64,000 nt of DNA, taken from NCBI GenBank assembly GCA_029948255.1, contig JALIZF010001766.1:496001-560000 (forward strand). Reading direction: 5' to 3'. The stretch comes from Telmatactis stephensoni (taxonomy: Eukaryota > Cnidaria > Anthozoa > Actiniaria > Isophelliidae). The notes below the pieces were generated by a model. That model was not told where the DNA came from. It saw only the letters and a program-made list of their open reading frames with translations, and searched no databases. A program made the translations under genes and the position numbers. Positions 14,001 to 29,000 of this stretch are shown here, in pieces (the first letter of the stretch is position 1; each line of letters starts with the position of its first letter).

Positions 14001-17000
14001 ACGAGAATAATTAAACAATTTCAAAAGATGAAATATTTGCTCGCAAATAGTGTTTTTATGTTTTGTCATTAGAAGTCTTTGTTTTGTTATGGTAGTTAAT
14101 GCATATTCAAGGAGTTTGTAATTATTGCGTGACTGTGTCCTATTGTGAGAGGGGGATCATTGCTATTAGAATTGACAGTCCCTTGGGGATAATGGTTCAC
14201 GTGACTTCGGTAGCGTCACTCATTCACCCTTGCTACTCTTCGAGGCAACATCAGCAATTTTTTACCCACCTCCTCCCCTTATATCCTGCCTCGCTTATAG
14301 GACACGGTTATGATTTGATTGTGCCTTCTGGCGTGTTTTAGCCCCCACCTTCACTGGGGCTAACTTCTTTCTAATCAAAATTGTAAATAGAGGTGTTAAC
14401 CTCAGTTTTTATCTTTGTATATTAAAGCGGCTAGGGGCATTACCCCCTAGCCAATTTACTCCAATTTACGAGTTGTTATTTGTTGGGCCTCCAGTAAACG
14501 AGCTACAGGAAAGCAGCATGTTTTTGGGTGGTCTTATAATGGGAAAACATAAAAATATATACTTATGGCAACAATACCAGTCATTTATTTAGCCTGGTCC
14601 CGTTTCACAAAGGTTGGGTACTCTCAAAGTCCTATTTAACAAATGTCGTTTTTGTAAGCTAAAGAAAATTGCCACAAATGAACTCGACAAAATACAACGA
14701 AATTGCACCTGCAAAAATACTGGCTTTAAAAAAGGCAATACCAATGAATATTAATAATGATTAATCAATCATTTAGTTAAACACGTTTCGTATAAGAGTA
14801 GAAGCTCGTTCATAATACGAACGTGCAATATAATAAATATACAAATCTAGGTTTTTGGATTTAGGCATATTCGTAAGTTACGCACGAAACGGTTGCCTGG
14901 TATCTATATAGTCAGGTGTCTATGTGATCAAGGTGACAAATATGATCTGTTTGTGAACCTCTTCCAAAGTATGTTTATGATCTCTTTCAGCAAAAAAAAG
15001 CAACAATAGCAGTAACAAAAACAACAACAACAATAGCAACAACAGGCAGTGACACCAGCGACATGACCGAACAAAAAAACAACAACAACAAAAAACAACA
15101 AACAAACAAACAAACAAACAAACAAAAAACATGAGCAAGAGACACAATCGCATCAACAACAAAACAACCACAACAACAACAAGGAGATATATAAACACCT
15201 ACAACAAAATCGACAACCACCACAACAACAAAACTACTACAACAACAATAATCAACGCATAAAAAATTTCTCCTGTAACACAAATACTTTCTTTGTGACA
15301 TATTTCCAAAGAAGTGTACACAAGGAAGGTTTTACCTATAAATTGTCCCTGCGATATGCTCTCCAGCTTGTGCAAGGAGGCGTCATGCAAGTAAACTGCC
15401 CGTTTACAAGGTTTCAGTTTAGAATCATCGAGTTTGGTCAGACATATTAGATTACTTGTTATCAACACAAACCTGTGGTTTCATTGATGTCAAACTTTGT
15501 TCCATCTCCAATAAACGAATATCTTACATCACCATTATAACTTTCATCAGGATCACTAGCGTTAACCCATAACAACCTTGTGTCAACTGTGGAATTCTCT
15601 GGTAAGCTTATGGAGCGCACAGGTACGTTGAATGAAGGCGCGTTATCGTTTTCGTCTTCAACAACAACTCGAACTGAAATAAATATATATATATATTCCA
15701 TCATGTCTACCAAAATTTTAGACTGTCGTTCCTTTAAAATGTGCTCCAAGTCTTTCTAATGGATTCAGCTGCATAAAAAGTAAGGTGGTACGTAACTGCT
15801 AACGTCAATACATTATTAACAGTGGTTTGAACTGCAACATCCAACGTAACAGTTATGTCCAACGTTAAGTTTCATGCAGCTTGCTCCTGCTTTCTAGCTG
15901 GAATTTTGCCTGCCTGGTTCGTTCCTATTGCCTACTGGTTATCTGTCTCGTTGCTGGCGTGGTAGATTGCCTATCAGCAAGTAATAGAAGTATATATATC
16001 TCAGGGGCGAATTCAGAATTATCTTTCAGAAGCGCGTACAGCAACGTTATAGAAATCAAAAAGCGGATATCGTGAAGAAAGAGTTCCAAAATCGTCTCGC
16101 AGGAGGGGTTGCGCACCCCACCTCATGAATCTGGCCCTGATATCTATTTGGTAACATCCTAATCTCTCCCTTTTTTCTTTTACTTTATCTTCTCACCTGA
16201 GCAGTTGACAGTTTTTGAGCTTTCATTGTAATTAAAAGCCTCGACATTCAATAAATACTCAGACTTTTGTTCTCTGTCTAGAAGTTTTGTTGTGTTGATA
16301 ACACCAGTTGCAGGGTTGACAGCAAAATTATCGCTTGTCAGATGGTATAAAACCTTCTGATTAATACCAGAATCCTTATCAAGAACATGAACCTGGAAAG
16401 ATGCATAGTGTGTCAAATGAAGATTATAAATGCATGCACCCAATAATACACTGACAACACCGTGAACGTGCTACGCATGCATGCGAGTCTTATGAAACGT
16501 TTTCCGTAGTGAAAGGTACAAACAAAACTTTGCCGGAGAAACTCCAGTCAAAGAATGTAAACTTAGTTCTGTCGCCTGCCTTTTGCACAAGGTACTTTCC
16601 TGTTTCCACCCGTGCTCAAAATTAAGCTCAAAGATATGATATGATATAATCTATTGATAAAAATCATAAAGATAGTGCTTGGGATTCCTGTTATCAAGAT
16701 GTGTACACGCATTTATAAACCCTCGGAGTTGATACTAACATACCTTTGTTACAAAATGTCCTGGGGCCAAGTTCTCTTTGACTTTCACGGTCAAATCATT
16801 CTGCGCACAGACTGGGTGATGATCGTTTACATCAATTACATTAACGTCAACACTTACTGTCGTTGTTCTAGGAAATTTACCGCCTGTGTTTGAAACATGC
16901 AGACAGAGGTCTATCATTGCAAGGTCTATCAGGGTTTTCACTCGAATTGAATATCTTGATTTTAATCTTTGCGAGGAAGATAAAACTCGCAAGTTTCCAT

Positions 17001-20000
17001 GTATAATTGGCGCTTTGACTCTTCCAAAGCACAAAAAATAAAAAACCTCCAATGAGAACTGTATATGTTGATATGACCATATTCAGATCGATATTGTTCT
17101 AGATATTTAGAAGAAAGACTCCAATTTAAGGTGTTGTGGATCAATATCTGTTGCCATGACAATAAGCTGTTGTTGCGTAACTAGCGCGCAGTTATGACTT
17201 GTAGCCCAACATTGCAGCAGATATTTTAATTAGCTTCAAAAACTCACAACTTTTTTGCCATTGATTTTCGCGCCACGCATTCCATTTTACACTGTCATCG
17301 TTTAACAACATTGTTGCGCTAATGGTGTCTAGCGACATCGCTTTAATATCATGTACAAAAATAATGAGTTTCAAAGCTGTTTCACTTACCATCTGTTGCA
17401 GCGACTATCAGTTCATGTTTTCTAATAGTTTCAAAATCCAGTCTTCCAGAAACGTTGACTTGACCTGTCATCTTGTCGATTCTAAACGCATTTCCATCAT
17501 TTCCTGCAATTATGGAATACGTGATTTTGCCATTTTGTGCGATGTCTTTATCAGTGGCCCAAAGCTGGATAAACAAAACATATCAAAAGTTATCTCAAAT
17601 TTTAAGATGAATTAAAGTGTTGTAAAGCGTTGGTTAGTTTGAGTGTCGCAAGCATCAATAAAAACATTGGCCATTATTTTGTCGTCATCATCATCATCAT
17701 CATCATCATTTTAACCACCATCATCGAATACTATAAAAATCAGCATCAATAAAAGCAACAGATCTCGTAAAAAGCTTAGAAAGTTCGGCATCGGGGTAGG
17801 GTCATTGGGACTGTAATTTTCAAAAAGAAAAAAAAACCCTTCAACTTATTAACAAAACACACTCACAGATAACCTCTAAAAGACCCTCTTCCGACGAAAA
17901 TAGAATCAATACGACCTCACCTTGATGACTTCGTGTGTTTCTGCTTCTGACACATTGATAGTATATCTTGATTGGCTAAACACAGGACTGTTGTCATTAT
18001 CATCGATCGCGTGAACGAGAACGCTAACATTACTGGACAGCGGTCTCCATGGATCAATATCTGTTGCCATGACAATAAATGTATAGTTGGCCACGCTTTC
18101 TCTGTCAAATACACTAGACGTGCTGATAAGTCCAGTGACTGAGCTGATTGTAAAGATACCTAAGGCAAAATAGAGTTTGAAATCAATGTAGTTTTAAAAA
18201 GTCACAATATAATATTTCTGAGTATAAAGGTTCCGAAAGTGAAAAGCCTTTTGAATAGGCCTCAGTCATATGCTACAAAACCCGCCACACTGGATAGAAA
18301 AGGAATGCGACAGCCTCCAAAACAAAAGGATTTTGACCAGTCAAGCTTGAGTTTTTTGTGTGTTAGAACTAGACCTAGTGCGTACTTTGCCATCCAGTAT
18401 GGTCGATGTTTTACCATGTGACCAGATGAAGCAATAAAATTAAAGGCCTTTTAGTCTTGGATTATCCTATCCTAAAATGAAAGGTGGAAGTGTAACCCCT
18501 GAAAAACTTTGAAAAATTTTGCAACATATAATAAGTGTAGGCTAGTGTAGCTATAGTAACTATTTACCTGTCTTATTTACAATACTGTAACGAATCTGAC
18601 CACACATTGCACCAGTTGCATTAGCATCTTTATCTGTTGCAACAATTTTACCCAGCAACAAGGAGAAGCCCGAGTAATCTCCCTGAAATAAAGCATCAGG
18701 TATTACAATCGATTACAAACATGATATAGCCTGTGAACTCGGTACATTACCTCCAATAATGAAAACTCATACTCTGCTTGTTGAAAAGCTGGAGGATTGT
18801 CGTTAATATTAAGAACGTTGATTAACACTGAAATCTCCCTGCAAAAGAGAATAGAACAAAGATTCCTTCACAAGTATTTTAGTTTATTATCGTTTTTTGG
18901 ATCAACGGCCATAAGGCATATTGTATAATAGTTCTTGTTACTACTAAAGAAGTCTATACCTGTATAACTGTGGCTGTCCATGATCTGTTACGTCTATTTT
19001 AAGATCGTAAGACGTTCTACTTTCAAAGTCTAAGATGTCAGCGGTTTCGATAGCTCCCAACGACGCGTTAATGGTGAATTTCTATACAGAAACAAACGAC
19101 TATTTAAGCAAAGCAATAAGGCAGCCTTAGTTTTTAAGCAATAATATGACCTGTCCGAAACAACAGCACAACAAGTAGTAAAGGTCAAAGAAAATGAGGG
19201 AAAAAGAGTCACGTGTTACTGACCCCATCTCCACCGCTGACCAGCCGATACGTAAGGCGTGCGTTCTCCTTCAAATCCACATCTTGGCAGGCTAAAGCAA
19301 TCACTGTTGTCCCTATTGTTGCATTTTCTTGTACATTAGAGGTATATCGCTCTAAAACAAATAAGAAACCCGGCCATATAAAAGTTCAGAATTTGATAAA
19401 GACCTTCAATTATTTTTGTATGTACATGTTTTGAATAAATTGAACATTTGAACTTCTTGATTTGCAAAAATGTGATAAGACATGAATTACCTTTTGAACA
19501 GTATGGCGAGTTATCATTGACATCATCAACAGTTATTGTTACCTAATGAAGAGAACCAAAATGTTCATATAATTATGTGTATAATGAATGTACCCTGTTC
19601 GATTACCCATAGGCCTATTTGAGATAATTAAATAGTAATAAATACTTGAAAATATCATTGCATGATATTAAGGAAACTCACATTAATGGTCGATTTCAAT
19701 GCACAATTTTTATTGTCTTCTGCAGTTATCTAGAGCGAAAAAAATACAGTCTAGGAAATTAACAAATCCACCAACTACGCAAACAAACAAACAAACAACT
19801 TAGCCTCTAAAGTCCTTAGTCCTTAGCCTCTAAAGCACAGCCAAACAACTCCCATTCGTCAACCAACTTACTTGTAAATAGAAGAAGGTCTCGTTATTGG
19901 GTTCATCTCTATCAATCAAGCTTTTTACGGATATTAAACCACTATGGTGATCAATTTTAAAACGTGACAATTCATTTCCGGCGGATATGACGTATACAAC

Positions 20001-23000
20001 ATTTTGCTCTACATCCGGGTCCTTAGCCTCTACTTGGATCACTTTTGAATCAACTGCAAGGCTCTCATTGATAGTAACAGAGTACGATGAGTTGGGAAAT
20101 AGTGGAGCATTGTCATTAGCATCCTAGTTCAGAAAGAAAGAAAGAAAATATCATTACATTTTATATAATAATTGCTATTTTACACGGGCTCTGATTAATC
20201 GAGAACCATACACATAGATGACGTCATTAAATATTACACGCGCGCTAAGTAGTTGAACAGTTTCGATAAATATCATATAAAACAAATAGATTCCAATATT
20301 CCCGTGAATCTGTAATCTAATAGACGCACAGAAGACGTCAGTATGTGGCGAGAACAACAGTCACGCCATTCGATTTCGTTTTTTTTTTTGCTGCGACTTT
20401 GCCATTCTCGCCACATTCTGACGTCATTTGTGCGCTATAAGAGTACAGACGCACGGAATAATGAAATCTACTTGTTAAATACATCATAGAATACAAAAAC
20501 GAGGCTCGCGTTCACGATGACAGCTGATTGCACACGCGCGCAGTTTTTCATAGTTTCTTTTGTTAGTGATAAAGTAAAAAAAACTTGACGATACAATAAC
20601 CCAACTTTAAGAGATTACCTGATAAGATACGTTTATGCGGAATTCAGAATCAATTCAAGAAATAGCACCAAAAAGTTTGAACTAAACAAGAGTGCTAAAT
20701 ATTTTTCCAAAAGCACGCGCCGTATGGCATGGTCTTGAGAATTTGAAGACAAAATCACTGCTTACCTGAACAGTAATAAAAACAGTTGCAGTATCGTTCA
20801 AGACTGCACCCAGTGTCGTGTTACCACCAATATCCTGTACAATCACAGTTAATATGTACGAATCTTTCTCTTCTCGATCCAGTACTGCTGCAGTCGATAT
20901 TTTACCACTTTGGCGATCGATATGGAATTTGTTGGAATCGGCGCCATCTTGAATGGAGAACCGCAACTTTGCACTGAGACCCTGAGTGATAAATAGAAGA
21001 TATCAAACAAATAACATTTATTATTTAAGGAATAAAAAACGGTTTCCCGTGTTTGATAGCCTGATCAAAATACGCGTGATGTTGGGAGAACACGAGAGAG
21101 CGTAGTGGAAGCACGAGCCGTAGGCTCTCGAGTATGGTTGAGTATGGTTGCACAAGAAAAATATATGCGCATGCTCACAAAAAGTAAAATATTCAAAAAC
21201 AGATTACTAGGTACTAGTTGAACTTTTTCTCTAACTTCGAATAAGATAAGCTAAGTAGGCAAAGTTCTCGGAGCTGCGCTTTAACTTCTCAGTGAGTCAA
21301 TCCATGTCGAAATACACGTTTGAGTACGAACGTTAGTAATTACTACGAAGACTTGATTTTTGTTCATGTTGGTGAGTTGCCTCATTGTTAGTGATTTGTA
21401 AATATAGGAAATACCTCGTCCTTGTCAGTAGCTTCAACTTGCAACAACACTGTTCCAGTTGATACGTTCTCACCAATTGTACCATTATAAGAAGAACTTT
21501 GAAACACAGGTTTATTGTCATTGACATCAGTTACTTTGATAGTAACAGTAGCATGGTCTGATACTGGGAACGATGAGAAAGCCTGAGGAACAAAGACAAC
21601 AGTTTGAAAAACAAACACATTAATTCATGTGCGAGTAGTGAGAGAAGAGTAGCTAGGGAAAGTGAGATTGCGTATACTTTGTAGTTATTCTGGGTGGTGT
21701 TGCCAAATGTGTTATTTGTCTTTCATTTAATTCTGATAAAATATATATTCATTAATTGGGTTTCAAACTTTTCAAACCGGTCCAGTGTTTTGAAAGTTCC
21801 AGAAAAATTTGTTTTCAAGACCTGCACAGTATCAAATGCCTCACATATCTGTATCATATATAAGTCTTACCAAGACACGTATTGTGTATTCAACAACGGT
21901 TTCTCTGTCTAACGTCCCATTAAGTGCTATCACACCAGTGGTAGTATTGATATCAAACAAACGCGTAGGATTGGTCCCTGGAATTGAAATGGATAGCAGT
22001 TTATGTTATTCAATTCTTTATTGATCATCATTTCTAAATTAACAAACTCAATTTGCAATCAAATTTATATACAATGGTCTAGGTAACTTTATTTAAACAC
22101 GGAATCTCTTCATTACATAAAATGCTCTTCCAGAGCAATCTCAACATAATAGGCCATTTGCATGATGGCGTCATATACTACAACTACCAGAATGCTTTGC
22201 ACACTTTTCTTTTCTTTCTTTGCACACTTTCTTAATTAGAGCCAATTGTTCGACTATTCTCAAGAGGGAAGAAAAATCTGAATAAGAAAGAAACTTCGTA
22301 GAGCATTCTGGTAGTTGTAGTAAAATGACGCCATTATTAAAACAGCAACATGACCAAGCACTAGTCCCAAGTCCCAGGAAAGTGGGGGAGAGGGGGAGTT
22401 ACTCAGTTTACAAATACTGACAATTTGGTGCAAAGTTCTTTTTGAGAGAAGTAGTCCTGACGCCTGCTTAAGGTAATGCGCTCGCGCATTCGTACGCATA
22501 ACGTTTGCGCATGTTTTGAACGCGCGCGCTGATATCGAATTTGATTGGGCTTCCTGTGTTCTAAAATATTTCAATATGGCGGACGCCACATAACAGAATT
22601 CAAAGCCATATAGCTTAAAATCTAGCACCGTGACCTATCCTAATTTTTTTGCTTTTTCGACGTATTTTTATCAAAAGTAAAACATATCCAAAAAGGAAAA
22701 TAATTCGTCGATAGCTTTTTGAAAATCGCGAAAAATCGTGATAATGAATGTCCGATTCCCACGTAAGTACATTTGATTTTCATCTTCCAATTGCAAATAC
22801 TCAGCTTTACCTACAAATAAGTGAAGGCATATTACTTTTCATGATACTTTGCTACTGGAGCATGTCTGAAAGCCTTTAGTTTGCAAATTTGCAAAGACTT
22901 ACCGTTCAGACTCTGAAATCTGTTGTTTTCGTTAGAAAAGACGAGATTTCGCTCTATTCGAGCTATCATAGCACCGAAACTAGCGCCGTGACTCCCCATT

Positions 23001-26000
23001 TTCTTTATTGATTTGATGTTTCCAACTCAAAAACAATCTACATAATGATTTATAGTAAAATTCGTCGATAAAAACTCGCGCGAGCCCATTACCTTAAGGA
23101 GGCTAGAAATGGTTCTTGAGCGCGCGCCAAGTGCGCGCGCTAATTTGATGACGAAATACGAAGTGACTGAACAAGACAAAGCACTTTTTTGACAAATTTT
23201 CGTATTTATAATGGATAGAAGTCGAATCTATTCAATATTCGACCTAAAGCTTTTTTTAGAGAGCAAAAAGCATCAATCTCATCCACATTATTTTGCACAA
23301 AATGGTTCTGTTTGCTTGTCTCGAGCTTCAATTGAGGCAAAATGACGCATGCGCAGTTTGAGACCCCTCTGACGCGTACACGATAAATTTGAGCAAATAT
23401 CTCAAAAACTACTCGGTGAATTTTTTTAATCTTTTGTTTTTCTATTCTAACTAAGTTTAAGAGTGTGTTGATGAAATATTAAAAAATTCTGTAATGGGGA
23501 AGTCTTTTTATATCTAAAATACGGTTTTGCAATGTTTCATGAATTCTGCATTACAGAATTTTTTAATTTTTGCTCATACGAAAGGTCAACTAGCGAACTC
23601 ATCATATGCAGTTTTAAAAAAACTTTCACCGAACAGAAATTAAGATATGAATATTTATATTGAAATTTTACGTCAGTTTGCCGAAAATCTGTTGTCATGA
23701 CAACCGCATACGTGATGATTTTTTAAAAATTGAACTACCCGTTTCATAAGCTTTAATATGGTATATCACATCAATATTACCTTTTTGGCGATATAGAAAT
23801 CTTAGAATTTTTTATGAGTGTGCACTCATTTATGGGAACCCTTTCCAGCCTCCTTAAAAGCCTCTCCACCTCCACCGAAGAAAAATATGACCACTTTTGA
23901 GATTGCTTTGCGGGCAATTGGACTTTTTGGAATTTGTCTTGGCGTTTAAGCCGCGGCTACACGAGCGATTTTTTGCTTGAAATGGCGACGCGATAGCTAC
24001 ATGAGCAAAAAATGCTGGTAGCAAAAGCTGCCGATAAAGGCGGCATGACAAGAAGGACTGGTTTTCATAAACAAATATGGTGCACGAAATTGTAACATTG
24101 GTGGTATCAAAAAGTCGTGTCGCCTGTGCAAGCAAAAAATCGCTCGTGTAGCCATGGCTTTATCATTTTAGCTTAATTCGTGCTTCCACTTCACCCTGTT
24201 ATCTACATACCACCCACTTTGGTCAGGAAACATACTTTGATCAATACTATACGTTACTGTATCATTTATAGCTTTGTCAAGATCGTAAGCTTTGACTTGA
24301 AGGATTGAAGTTCCCTGTAAGCAACATGGAAGGAGATTGAAAAATGAATGCAAACTGTCTTCTTGGCAATTACTTGTTAAAAATGCAATAGATTGGTCGT
24401 GCAATTAATTGTTTACATGCGGCAAAATATGTATACAGGTTAAATTAAATATCTTTCAAAGTCTACCAAGGGATTTAATAGGGACCTTATGCAACTAAAA
24501 TCAGCGGCGACTTCGACCATGCTTTTACATAGCGCAGGACGTCATCGTTGAGGCTACCGTTCTCGTTCAGTAACATACCACTAAAGCATCTTCTTTGACA
24601 TTTGCTGTATAAGAGTAAGCTGTGAACGTAGCAGGTAAGTCATTAGCGTCCAAAACATTGACTTCTAAGACAGTCCAGTTACTGAGCCCTGGTTGATCCT
24701 GAATGCAAAGCATAAGGCAAGGTAAAGCACTATATTTAGCGTCGGTAGAACGCTGATCTCCCAGGAAGCCGACAGTACCGTCACTCTTTACGCCTCATTC
24801 TTTCCATCAGTGCTCCGTTTTAAGGGTGTTTATTAAAGGCAGAATGAAAAGAAGTCGAAACAAGTGTGAGATGACTGGGAATCGAACTCGGACCTCTCTT
24901 CAGAAAACCGACTGGACATTGTGTACATAAAAAAGATTTTTGAACAACACGCCAGTTTCCAGTAGCACTCGTGCATTTTTTCTCAGTGGCCACCTAAAGT
25001 AGGGGATCACTGAGAAAAATGCCTGTGGAGGTAGTGGTTCTAAACACTGAAAATTACATTATTCAATCAAAGCAAGCAAATTTAAGAAAAGAAAGCTAAC
25101 CTGGACAGATATGTTTAAAGTGTACTGCGCTTCTTTCTCAAAGTCCAACTGCTTGGAAAGCCTTACTTGTCCGCCATAAATACTGATAGAAAACACCCTT
25201 GCCTAAGATATTTACAATTGACATAAAAGAACGTCAATAAACAAACTGCCCTATAACTTTAGACAACAATGTAAAAAAAGCAAACTATACAATTAGGTGA
25301 TTTCAATTCATCCAGGAAATGATTCAAGTTTAGAAATATACCTCATCGCCGTTGGTTATGTTGTACAATAGTTCACTGTTTATTCCGTTGTCACTATCCT
25401 TTGCTGTAGCAGTAAAAATACTGCTTTTGATCGGTATTACCTTAAGGAAATAAAGAAAAATTGATGATACCAATGGGAGGGAAGGAAGAAAGGAGGGAAG
25501 GAAGGGAGGGAGAGAGGAAGGGAGGAAGGATGGAAGGAAGGAAGGAAGGAAGGAAGGAAGGAAGGAAGGAAGGAAGGAAGGAAGGAAGGAAGGAAGGAAG
25601 GAAGGAAGGAAGGAAGGAAGGAAGGAAGGGAGGGAGGGAGGGAGGGAGGGAGGGAGGGAGGGAGGGAGGGAGGGAGGGAGGGAGGGAGGGAGGGAGGGAG
25701 GGAGGGAGGAAGGAAGGAAGGAAGGGAGGAAGGGAGGGAGGAAGGAAGGAAGGAAGGAGTGGCCAAATGTTGCACACGCATGATATGTGCAAGGATAACT
25801 TGAATAGGTCAAATGAACGCATTACCTCACTTATTGAAACTGAGTAGAATCTCTGTTGGAATGCTGGTACGTTATCGTTAATGTCTTTGATTAAACATAC
25901 AAAAGGTGCGGATTGCTATGAAAACAAATAAACAAACAAACAAACAAACAAACAAAAGTACTTCAGAATACAACCTTTTCTGACGCCATATCATAGATAT

Positions 26001-29000
26001 GAGCCTAATAGGCAAAGTAGCGACTTTTGTTTCGTATAGACATTCTGATTTCTGAATTTGACAATCCGTTCTTCTTGGGAAACAAGTAGAAGTGGTTCAA
26101 GATTAGTCTGCATCTATGTATCGTAAAATAGATGAATTCGGGGGCTCGAGGTTGCAAACCTCCGAAGAAGCGTACAAGTGCATGTAGCTCAAGCTTCTTA
26201 AGTGCTTAGGTAAAGCATCCATTTTACGGTGGACGCAAGCTAAGCGTGAAATATTTCTTTCATAAATAGCCATTATACATCAACACGCCAAAATATTGCA
26301 AAATATAACTTTTCTTTGTTGATCAAATACAAAATTATCATCACGTTGCATGATGGACTGAAAATCGCGCGAAAACAAAGAACCGATTTTGAAAGTGTTT
26401 GTAGTGACAACTTTCAAATTGCAGAATATAAAGTGGGGGCGTTCATATCGTCAAATGGTTCATGGTAAATAAGCCTGCGAGCACTATCATGTTCTAGCTA
26501 TAAGAATACTTACAGTTGTGGATCCCTTCGTTGCTGTCACCCTACCTCGAATAATATCGGAATTGCCAAGATTCTGCAAAACAATAAAAGGAAAGCATAA
26601 AATCCAAGTATGTGTTTCTATGTGCACTGATGGAAAGCGATCCAAAGCCATTTATTGAATGCATGGGTTGGGTTTTGGTCATCATTTTACATACGAACCT
26701 ATATCGCTGATGCCACAAGAAAACTTGTTGTGCGCACTGCCTGCGCTACCTGAGAGACGAGAAGGGGAAAGGAAAGACTTCAAACCAATTAACGCCCTTT
26801 TAAGAACCATATCATCAAGATTTGATATCAGACATGAATATCTCTCTCACTTATACGCAGTATTTCTCATATCGATATATTTTACCTCTCTATCAATGCG
26901 TTTCTTTATAAGTATGTCTCCTGTTGTGCTGTTGATAGAAAAGTACGTTGCTGCATTCCCAGAGATCTCATAGCGATCAGCTGTCAGTGAGGTTGTGACA
27001 TTAGTTATAAGTATACCTGTAAGCACAAATACCAAGATAAGGTAGGGTCCCAATGCGACGAGTATTCAATCAAGTTTACCAAAGTCAAAACAAGTGTGTG
27101 ACGTGGCCGATTTCCAGGCGGATTCTCGATCATCCTAATTTGTGAAAGACCATTTACTCGCTCCAAATTCTACCAATCCAATATTTGTTCCCCTGTAGTA
27201 GTCCGCTGTAAGGGGGAGTGGAGCCCTTTTTTTCTTGCTCACTCCCCGTAGGACCAGCCACCAAGGATAGCACAATAACAACAAACAATACAAATATGAA
27301 AAACACTTTCTGTATTTACAAAAAAAGGCCATTCACTAGCCCCAATCTCTCCGCAAATGACGTCACTAATTGAAAATTAAAACTAGCGCCGATACTTATT
27401 GAACGGGTTCCTTGCATGCTTCTAATCACCATGGACCCACTATACTACAATCAGCCACTTACCTACAGGTAATTCTTCAAATATTTGAAGCGATGCCAGT
27501 TTCTGAGTAGATTCATGCTCAATGAAGAATGTTTGGATTCCTAGGTGAACAAAAGATTATAAAAGATTACCATTCAAGACTATATATTATCGCAAGTGTC
27601 AATTCATTACACGCGTTAATGTGTACGGTGTTCTTTTCATTAATCTTAGATTGTCAGAATAAGAATAAAACAAACAAATGTATATTAGTCAATACTTTGG
27701 TTCCAGAAACCAACAAAATAGAACCAAAGTCCTATTCCATTATTCCATGCTTATGTATTCAGGCGCTCGCCTGCTTTGAACACTCTGTGAACGTCAAGAC
27801 AAGGCAAGACAAGACAAGAAACTTTATCTACTCGCCATGCGATATTTACAATTATAGTATTAAACTATAATAGCTAAACGAACTAAGCAACGTCACAAGT
27901 CCTACGCACACTCAGTTAACAGCACATGCAGTCTTTGCGAAGACGAACAGCTCGGTCAGTACACGCCTTGCGGCGGACCGATTCACGTCTTAGAGTAGAT
28001 TTCATGGACGACCTTCAAAAATGGCGGCCTAGTACATGAGAACGAGACCAGAAAGGCCTTGTTACCAGAAAATAAGCACGACGACAAATTTTTTTTTGCT
28101 ATCAGAGACGATGTGTTCCTCTTCAGTCCTTTTAGAATATCTATGTTCTATGCATTTTAAAGGTATACTTAGACTCATTTGATGTCATGATAATTTTGGA
28201 GGCCTTTCTGGCCTCGTTCTCGTGAACAGTGAGCCCGCCATTTTTGAAAGTCGTCTATATGACTGTGAAAACGGCACCGCACGGTTACGGCACGATTACG
28301 GTAGGAATTCCCAATGTTTTTATAGACATCACGGCACTGATATGGTCACTCATACGGAAATCTGCTTTAGTCGAACTTTAACTTACTGTTCAATTGATAG
28401 AGTGCATGCACTTAATCCATGAAACAAACACTACTAATTAGTAGTAAATAGTGTTGATTAGAAATAAGAAACAAAGGAATTATTATAATTTAGCACTATT
28501 TTGAACAGCAAGTGACAACATGACGAGTGGTAGGTCCTTCATATATGGTTATATATACAATAGGACCCATTATAATGTACCATATATGAAGGACCTACCT
28601 GACGAGTATGCGCGAACCGCTGGACAGAAGTGGCCTCAATTACGGTTTTAACCTGGCTTAGCTAGAGCTACCTCTCTCATAAAGAGAGTCGTATATAGTC
28701 TGCCCAAATGTTTTTGGTGCATTACAGTCGAGTGCAGAAGTATGAACAGCTAGAAATTATCCTTTCAAAATTACCATTTTGTCCAACACAATAGAAATTG
28801 GAGACATGCGCAGATGTTATCACTTGCTGCTACTTTTTTGTACAATTTATGTTTCACAGATTAAGTGCGTGCACTCTAAGAGTACAAACAGAATGATATT
28901 GACATGACTAGTAGTCTGTGTCGTCTGGTCTGGCAGGCGATCATTGAACCAACACATTTACGCATTCACGCAAAGTTCTTGAGTATAAAGTAATTTTTAG

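Noticed and set aside
14429..14452. Hairpin as a bacterial-type terminator
   Set aside because: No T tract follows and the setting is a eukaryotic intron.
25330..25847. Long Pro/Ser/Leu-rich and Glu/Gly/Arg-rich frames
   Set aside because: Period-four polypurine repeat read in all frames. The only coding part is the cadherin exon 25440-25342.
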